From the NCBI GenBank assembly GCA_028565635.1, contig JAOXYB010027102.1:1-15598 (forward strand): a DNA stretch of 15,598 nucleotides. Direction: 5' to 3'. The DNA comes from Phoronis ovalis (taxonomy: Eukaryota > Phoronida > Phoronidae). The notes beneath the pieces were generated by a model. The model ran no database searches. It saw only the letters and a list, made by a program, of their open reading frames with translations, and was not told where the DNA came from. The position numbers and the translations under genes were made by a program. Positions 10,260 to 15,598 of the stretch are shown piece by piece (position 1 is the first letter of the stretch; each line of letters begins with the position of its first letter).

Positions 10260-10395
10260 AGGTGCGACTGTCACAGCTTCCAACTTAAATGTGAATTATT
10301 ATATATGTATTATTGTATACAAAATTGTAGAATGTTTTAATTGTACAATATGGGCCAATGGCCTTTTGTTGATTAAAATTTTAAAAAAATAAATT
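10260..10395 (+). mobile_element. Possible 3' tail of a decayed non-LTR retrotransposon
   Basis: The stretch ends in a GGCC-AAT-GGCC hairpin (10353-10363, in the words ATGGGCCAATGGCC) followed by TTTTGTTGATTAAAA and an A-rich AT tail. From general knowledge, such a GGGCCAATGGCC word just before an A-rich tail is common at the 3' ends of invertebrate LINE-type elements. I see no reverse-transcriptase coding sequence upstream, so this would be a strongly 5'-truncated copy. The left edge is a guess and no target-site duplication was found. Confidence 0.3.
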
Positions 10396-10549
10396 ATTAA
10401 CTCCTCTCACCAGAAGCCCATGCAAATAAATCCCACCCTACTAGTATTTGGAAACAGTTACCTGCTATATGATTTAAACTAAAGTGCAGGATATCTGTTG
10501 GAACAGTTACATTGGTTAATTGTTGTTGCTAGCTATTCCTAGTCTGGTA

Positions 10550-10693
10550 TACAATAATATGTTCATAATAAATTTTCCTTTTAAAAAAAATAACCACAAA
10601 GAAAAATTATTTCCGAAAATAACCATAATATGTTTTTATAAGAATTTTTTTACCCAAAAATAACCACAATATGTTTGTATAAGAATAAATTAC
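10550..10693. repeat. Degenerate tandem array, units of about 30-41 bp
   Basis: Related units begin near 10550, 10587, 10616 and 10657. The best pair (10616-10653 and 10657-10693) shares AAAATAACCA(T/C)AATATG, then TATAAGAAT, and ends in TAC. AAAATAACCACAA also opens the unit at 10587. The units have diverged and differ in length, so this is an old minisatellite-like patch. Confidence 0.7.
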
Positions 10694-10921
10694 TGTTTGC
10701 CACCTGTGTGGACAAACTAAGTGTAGCCACTAATTTTTCATATTTAAGACATTAATGCAGGGTATTTCCTAAACGTTTCCAAGTGAGTGCATTATTTAGT
10801 ATTATATGTACTAAAAATATCTTAGTACAATTTGAACAAAATTTACTGCAAAATTGACTCTTTTTTTCACCGTTGAAGACAAACATCTGCACAATGCATA
10901 GAAAACTATATGCACAAAATA

Positions 10922-10942
10922 CCGGGGGGGGAGGGGGGCCGG
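10922..10942 (+). other. G8-A-G6 run flanked by CCGG words
   Basis: Eight Gs, one A and six Gs are framed by CCGG on both sides. It is strongly purine-biased within an AT-rich intron and could form an intermolecular or slipped G-quadruplex. Shorter G or C runs recur at about 7430, 7770, 9883 and 10218, so homopolymeric G/C tracts look like a general trait of this genome rather than a special site here. Confidence 0.6.
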
Positions 10943-11311
10943 AGATTCTTCGAAATATTTCAGGTAGAGGCGAGTCACTGAGTGTAAAATTTATACTTAA
11001 AATGTCAAAATACGTACCCAATCCTATTTTTTAAATTATTATTTTAAATACTGTTCTGTATTTGTTTTATGAGATATACAATGTTTTCTATTAAAAATTA
11101 GACCCAATCTATATTTTCCCAACAGATCTTTGACTAATAAGTCCAAACAAATCATACCCAAGATCTACATAGAAGTTGTAATAGATATTCAAAAGGTGAT
11201 GACCCATGCCAGCAGCATATCCCTAGTCCCACACACTGAGAATTTTTCCTTGTACAAAATATAAACCTCTAAAGAATGAACAGTTGCAAACCATGCTTAA
11301 ATCTTTAAACT

Positions 11312-11329
11312 TATATATATATATATATA
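11312..11329. repeat. (TA)9 microsatellite
   Basis: Nine uninterrupted TA units located 140 bases upstream of the exon 3 acceptor. Confidence 0.9.
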
Positions 11330-11469
11330 GCCCCTAATTATCGTCAATGGTTAAAACTATTACACCACATCAAAATGTCATCAAAAGTGGCTGTGCGGGG
11401 GAACTGTTGACCGATTTATTCCTACATTAACCTATGACATACAATTAATAATACTATTTTGTTTTACAG

Positions 11470-11538
11470 ACAATGAAAACGTTCCGACTACTAACTGGGT
11501 TTACAATGCAATCTGTACAGGCCAGACCCAAATCATAA
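11470..11538 (+). CDS. Secreted LDLa-domain protein, last coding segment (residues 156-177)
   Basis: A pyrimidine-rich acceptor (TTTTGTTTTACAG) precedes the segment. Joined in phase 0 after TTG of exon 2, it reads TMKTFRLLTGFTMQSVQA then RPKS and stops at TAA 11536-11538. The tail has hydrophobics at spacings that fit a short C-terminal helix (Met157, Phe160, Leu162, Leu163, Phe166, Met168), so the LDLa module would lie between two helical segments. The complete protein is then 177 residues. A second frame through the same exon, open to TGA 11685-11687, would be used if exon 2 were spliced four bases further downstream; it would add about 73 residues with four cysteines. The canonical donor is much stronger, so the short form is preferred. 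Confidence 0.6.
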   Translation, partial: TMKTFRLLTGFTMQSVQARPKS

Positions 11539-12554
11539 CAGCAGCCTCAAGATGGCGCAGAAAATACAACTTGGCAAATTGTCTGAATGCGGCAATTACT
11601 ATAGATCAGCGAAAAAGCAAGATGTTGCACAAGAATTTATCATTGCGAGAGTTTGCTTATAAATGCAATGATAGTAGCTGCCATTGATGGATTGGCAATC
11701 TATGACCATTATTTTGCCGGGTTAATCCTTTTCGCCTTTGGGAAACCCCATTAGAGGTATAGAGCACCGAGTTGCTGTGAGCACGATCAGTGCCCCATCA
11801 GAAGGCAGCATTCCTGAATATAATCGTTTTCATGTTTTGGAAAACTCATTAGAGAGATTAAAGAGCAGAATTGTTAGCAAGAGTTAACACGATTGGAAGA
11901 ATTCTTAGGACTAGAAGTTGATACTTGTCTTTTTAAAAAAGAAGGAACTTTTATAAGGCACATAACAGAATTAAGAATTAACCATATGAGCTCTCTGCAG
12001 TTTAATTATAGTAGAGACTTTGAAAGCCACATTTTGCCTCTTCAAAAAGTGTCTTACCATCTGGTAAAACACTGTATCTGCTAAATCTGAGGCATAGCAC
12101 AACACAGGTTTTTTTCTCTCAAGAGGGCAGTTTTTGGACATGATGGTAATGTCGTTACTTGGTCTGCAATTGCCTTTTATTAGAAATGCAGATTTAAAAA
12201 ATTTTAATCAAACCACTATATCGATATAACAGAAAGAATCTTAACACGACAGAAGTAGAGTGACTGAGTTTACAAAGAAAACCTTTAACATCCTTCTTAG
12301 TTCAAGAGTGAACATGCGTCGTAACAGCTCTATTTGCCATTAACTTTCGGTCACTACAGGTAGAAATAACAGTTACTACAATTTATTTTCCATATGTTGA
12401 GAAAATGCATTTTTAGTTATGAAGACCAAATTTTGATATCCATCGATACATTTTGTAATTAGAAAAACTTCTCGTGTCCATATAGGCGTGGTTGTACTGT
12501 AGAAACTATTATCGCAACAATGCTAACAATCAACCGCATATTTTGTATTTGCAG

Positions 12555-12752
12555 ACCTTGTTTACACTATTCAAGCTTTACACATCATCATTAACTCTAT
12601 CAAAATAGGTGCGATTTCTGTGCAAAACAATCTCCTTTAGGCTTAAAATCCAACTGTACCTTTTTGTAATTGGCATTGCACTTGCCGACCTGGCCGACCT
12701 GTATGGACTAGACACTTTGCCTCGCCTAATTAACCAGCACTTTTAGCAAGAG
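12555..12752 (+). pseudogene. Broken Kelch-like (BTB-BACK) exon fragment
   Basis: A TTTTGTATTTGCAG acceptor ends at 12554, and CAAGAG|GTAATT, a usable donor, begins at 12753. Between them one frame carries LYTSSLTLSK, like the YTGxLxLS strand near the end of BTB domains, and then GIALADLADLYGL followed by INQHF. The second part resembles the BACK start of Kelch-like proteins (GIxxLADxYxL...I..HF). Two in-frame TAG codons (12606-12608 and 12744-12746) break it. About 14 residues are missing between the two motifs compared with Keap1-type proteins, and LAD is duplicated by a perfect 9-bp tandem repeat (GCCGACCTG at 12684 and 12693). Kelch-like proteins are Cullin-3 adaptors. This copy cannot encode one, and no intact BTB start or Kelch repeats are visible nearby. 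The match is by eye from memory. Confidence 0.35.
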
Positions 12753-12861
12753 GTAATTTTTATTCACATTTTTTTCTAGCTACTAGGTTAAACATAGCAG
12801 GTAAAACAAATATCTGTAAGAAAGCTGTGCTGAGAAAGTTTTTAGTTGCAAAGTGTCAGCC

Positions 12862-12883
12862 TTGACAATAAAAACATTGTCAA
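12862..12883 (+). repeat. 8-bp stem-loop around an AATAAA
   Basis: TTGACAAT (12862-12869) and ATTGTCAA (12876-12883) are perfect complements with a 6-base loop. The hexamer AATAAA (12867-12872) straddles the stem and loop, so if it served as a poly(A) signal it would be partly paired in RNA. No clear U/GU-rich element follows, so this is a weak poly(A) candidate. Confidence 0.5.
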
Positions 12884-13844
12884 AGTAACCAATCAGACGT
12901 AACAAAGATACTTTGTGCAGACAGTCCAGGGGGCAGGCAATATGAAAGTGGGAGAGCATGTTTCACCAAATTTTCGCTACCACTACCTTAGGACCAATAA
13001 CACCCTTAGAGGCATGGTATTTACCAGATAATCCACAATAAAAAAAATAGGAAAATGACAATTTACTGAATGTTGCAAAAACGTTTTGTTCCGAATCTAT
13101 AGAGCAAAGAAAGTCACCATGTTTTTGCACTGAAATGTTTGTGATATACAATCAAAGTTACTTATTGTACAAGAAACGCAGTAATTTAAATTACTAAAGA
13201 CGTATGCATTTTACCAAAATATGTATATTTTGAAAGCCAGTTATGATGAATGTGATTAAGGGGTCTTCAGTACTGTCTTGGTGTATTTATTACCCATCTA
13301 CATATTTGTGCGCACACAATTTTATGGGAATACATTTTGAGAAATAATTACACACGCGAATGTTGTTTTTTTTGCATTTATGTTAAACTAGTACTGCTAC
13401 ACTATTTATTATAACCAGTACAAATAGTTAAGATCTGCAAAACTTCTACTGCTTGCTCATTTATTTAATATTATGACATGCACAATTCTTATGAACAATA
13501 ACGGAATTTTCATAAGTGTTTTAAAAGTGGAAGTCATGATCTTTTCTAAGCATTTATGTAATTTTTAGGTAAAAAAAAAAAAGGATGAGTTGGCACCTTA
13601 AGGTTATAATTCTATTCCTAAGTTACATTTCTACATGCCATGTTCTGACATATGTGAACTATGGTGATATTAGTAGAAATATTATAAACCAGACATGCAC
13701 ATAGTTCTTTTATAAGAACCATTATGTAACGTGTAATGATGGAAGTTAAATAATAGTGACTTTTATATTTTTGATGTTATGTATTTATATAAAATGTTTG
13801 TCTTGCAAAAAGCTGTGATATTGTGTATCATCTACAAAGTATTT

Positions 13845-13905
13845 AATAAAAACAATAATTTAATTTTAAAATAATAAAAACATGTTTTTTGTGTTTTTTT
13901 TATGG
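13845..13905 (+). terminator. Poly(A) signal and downstream U/GU-rich element
   Basis: AATAAA at 13845-13850 is followed, about 35 bases on, by a TTTTTTGTGTTTTTTTT-type stretch near 13884-13901. This is the usual metazoan arrangement of hexamer, cleavage zone and U/GU-rich element. A second AATAAA at 13873-13878 is a backup. It is the best candidate for the 3' end of the LDLa gene, with cleavage expected at about 13865-13890. Confidence 0.55.
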
Positions 13906-14127
13906 GAATTATCATGCTGAAAATGGACTTTATTTAGTACATTTTTGCTAAATGTGTAAGAAAAATAGTTATGAATACTTAGTCAGTTTACAAAATTAAA
14001 GGTCCAATACAGGGGACAAGAATCAGCTGTGCTAATTGTGTATGGGTTTTATTTGCATAAATCAAAATGGCCCTTCAAGTGCTCAGCTCCTAATCAAATA
14101 ATCTAAATTTTGATTAAAACAGATTGA

Positions 14128-14605
14128 AATTGTCAAAAAAAAAATGACATCTCATTGAGAAGGAAGCCAGTTTGCAACTTCCACAAGGAGTCACCATCAC
14201 CAATATCGCAAGCTTTATTTGTAACTCAGTTATTGTCACAAAATGCCCATATGTTTTTTAACCCATTTTCGTTTTATGGTACTGATAAAAACTGTTGTCA
14301 GGTTAGATATCTTTCAGGTTGGTGCCTGAAAATTATTAGGTTGTATACAAATATAGGTCAACATTGTGGCCACACAGGGATGGAGAAGCCACAAAGTCTA
14401 CACACTAAACACACATAGTACTATATAATGATGTTCTTTTACATTTAATGATGAATGGTTAACCATGGAGCAGCTGCTGGTAATTGATGACAAGACAAGA
14501 CCTCTAGTGCAAACTACTGGAACCCACAAACTACAGGTGCAAGATGACGTGTATGGTGTTAACTCTATTAGCTTGGTCAAGATTTCTTTTCAACCAGACA
14601 CCTAA
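14128..14605 (+). other. Two successive protein-like open frames, unknown
   Basis: Frame one is open from 14128 to TAG 14416-14418 (96 codons) and begins in an A10 tract without an ATG. Its residues include CNFHKESPSPISQ and GQHCGHTGMEKPQ. Frame two, in another register, is open from 14432 to TAA 14603-14605. From ATG 14465 it reads MEQLLVIDDKTRPLVQTTGT and continues to 46 residues, ending in FQPDT. No domain is recognised. Two frames in series might be a decayed gene or transposon ORF with a frameshift, or coincidence. A 12-bp palindrome, ATGGTTAACCAT (14455-14466), and AGCAGCTGCT (14469-14478) lie at the start of frame two. Confidence 0.2.
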
Positions 14606-14728
14606 TCGTCCAATCTCTTAAGTATCTGGGCACTATACTTATGATATCCCAGCTACTAAATCTAAGCTCTGCTATATACTTTTTACATAGATTTAATGGC
14701 AGCGTTGGTCAGGAATCTTTTTTAATGC

Positions 14729-14821
14729 AACCCAGTGCTCTCTCTACCTGGGTTCTATTGCTGCAGACATTATTTCTGTGTTTGTAATGAGGCATGCAGC
14801 ATGAAAACTTCAGGGCATGCC
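14729..14821. repeat. Two short inverted repeats
   Basis: AACCCAG (14729-14735) pairs with CTGGGTT (14748-14754) across a 12-base loop. GGCATGC (14791-14797) pairs with GCATGCC (14815-14821). Both have perfect 7-bp arms. They may be remnants of an element end, but no target duplication is visible. Confidence 0.5.
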
Positions 14822-15441
14822 AGATTCTTGTCGGAAATAAACTAAAATTTCTAGATTTAAAAAGCTTAAATTTTGACTGTTATGCTTAGGAATGAAGTAA
14901 AACACAACAAGGTTGTAAGGTATACCTCAGACTGATTTTTAATTAATAATTAATATGAAGAATTTATAAAGAAAGAAAGAATGAACCTTTAACATCAGGT
15001 GCAAAAGCTTAAATCAGAAGCTACTGTTGATCTCATAATGTATAAATAATCGAAATTTCGCAATAACTTTGGGAAAAACATAATTTCCTTCAAGACACCT
15101 GAATAAAAGTGAAAACGGCGACACCACCTAATGTAGAACGTGGTATTTTGATTTTTCAAATGCTGACTTTTTTATGAAAATTGTTTTTTAAAACTTGGAC
15201 GTAAAATCAACAAAGAAAACTAGTATCTCGCCAGATGTCGCCGAAAATCATAAGGAGGGTAGTTAGAACAGCTTTATGCACAAGGGACAATGCCAAAACA
15301 TACGAAATATGCAGAATCACTGTGTGATGATTATCACAATTTTTCTATGTGACATGTAAAATATTGCCAAAACATTCCACATGAGAGTTTCTTTTCCAGA
15401 ACGTTTACGAAATGTAAATATGTTTGTGACTATTTTCTTCC

Positions 15442-15447
15442 AATAAA
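15442..15447 (+). terminator. AATAAA, possible poly(A) signal
   Basis: CCAATAAAAGTTTC at 15440-15453 is followed by the T/G-containing ACTTGTTTGG at 15468-15477. It could end an unseen transcript on the + strand, but no coding region can be linked to it. Confidence 0.25.
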
Positions 15448-15598
15448 AGTTTCAAAATATTATTTATAACTTGTTTGGTATAATCGGATAGTTTGCTTTT
15501 AAGCGGCATGCTTCTCGCTATTTTTTGGGAGTGTCCCTTAGTAAAGTTCATGTTACGCAAGTGCTAGACAAAAGATTCTTTACACGGATGGTGTACTT

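Larger units (their letters stand above)
9544..11469 (+). other. Intron 2 of the LDLa gene (1926 bases)
   Basis: The intron runs from GTGAGT to TTTTGTTTTACAG. No exon is recognised inside. It is rich in low-complexity elements: a 15-bp tandem (10085), a possible retrotransposon 3' tail (about 10260-10395), a degenerate tandem array (10550-10693), a G-rich run (10924) and a TA microsatellite (11312). The minus-strand open frame at 10752-11021 runs through the G-rich run and has no supporting motif. Confidence 0.75.
11539..13865 (+). other. Probable 3' UTR of the LDLa gene
   Basis: No further coding exon is needed after the TAA at 11536. The region stays AT-rich and reaches a convincing poly(A) signal at 13845. 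AATAAA also occurs at 12867 and 13037, so shorter 3' ends are possible. Local content: a broken BTB-BACK-like exon fragment (12555-12752), an 8-bp stem-loop (12862-12883), and an open frame at 11878-12084 containing EEFLGLEVD, which I cannot assign. Without transcript data the extent of the UTR is an inference. Confidence 0.45.
13906..15598. other. Right flank, no recognised gene
   Basis: AT-rich sequence with two protein-like open frames (14128-14418 and 14432-14605), several inverted repeats, and an AATAAA at 15442-15447 that may mark another 3' end. Splice signals bounding those frames are not convincing. A CpG-bearing 8-bp inverted pair, CGGCGACA (15116-15123) and TGTCGCCG (15236-15243), stands out from the CpG-poor surroundings. 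Confidence 0.5.

Noticed and set aside
10752-11021. Minus-strand 89-codon ORF with a proline run
   Set aside because: The prolines come from the G-rich run; no splice signals, motif or upstream promoter.
1-15598. CRISPR array, bacterial operon or phage module
   Set aside because: No regularly spaced repeats, no Shine-Dalgarno-led ORFs, and clear spliceosomal introns instead.

Overview
This is an AT-rich eukaryotic (metazoan) window. It has GT-AG introns, phase-matched exons, a TATA-type promoter and AATAAA poly(A) signals, and no sign of bacterial operon structure. The base composition, kilobase introns, short G/C runs and an invertebrate-style retrotransposon-like tail suggest a marine invertebrate, possibly a mollusc. 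That placement is an inference and is weak.

One gene can be assembled with confidence, on the + strand. A TATA box (about 1336) precedes a first coding exon (1429-1732) that encodes a signal peptide, a basic KR/KKR-rich segment and a predicted amphipathic helix. A 7.65 kb intron follows. Exon 2 (9383-9543) encodes one six-cysteine LDL-receptor class A (LDLa) module. After a 1.9 kb intron, a short final coding segment (11470-11538) ends the protein at 177 residues. All junction phases agree (phase 1, then phase 0). The product looks like a small secreted LDLa protein with prohormone-convertase-like sites, perhaps a neuropeptide-like or signalling precursor. I do not recognise a named orthologue. 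Exon 2 ends in a GTNNGT tandem donor. Use of the second donor, 4 nt downstream, would switch exon 3 to another open frame and give a longer, cysteine-containing C-terminus (228 residues).

The likely 3' UTR runs about 2.3 kb to a poly(A) signal at 13845. Inside it lies a broken exon-like fragment (12555-12752) that resembles the BTB-BACK junction of Kelch-like proteins. It has two in-frame TAG codons and a 9-bp tandem duplication.

Intron 1 is mostly featureless AT-rich sequence. At 4.28-5.0 kb it holds a notable cluster: a CpG-containing, CRE-like promoter-type patch, a short ORF that runs into a GTAAGT donor, a 101-codon open frame and an 11-bp perfect stem-loop. Other repeats include three long perfect palindromes, several degenerate tandem repeats, a (TG)13 and a (TA)9 microsatellite, and a possible non-LTR retrotransposon 3' tail in intron 2. 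The right flank (13.9-15.6 kb) has no recognisable gene. It holds two protein-like open frames of unknown nature and another possible 3'-end signal.
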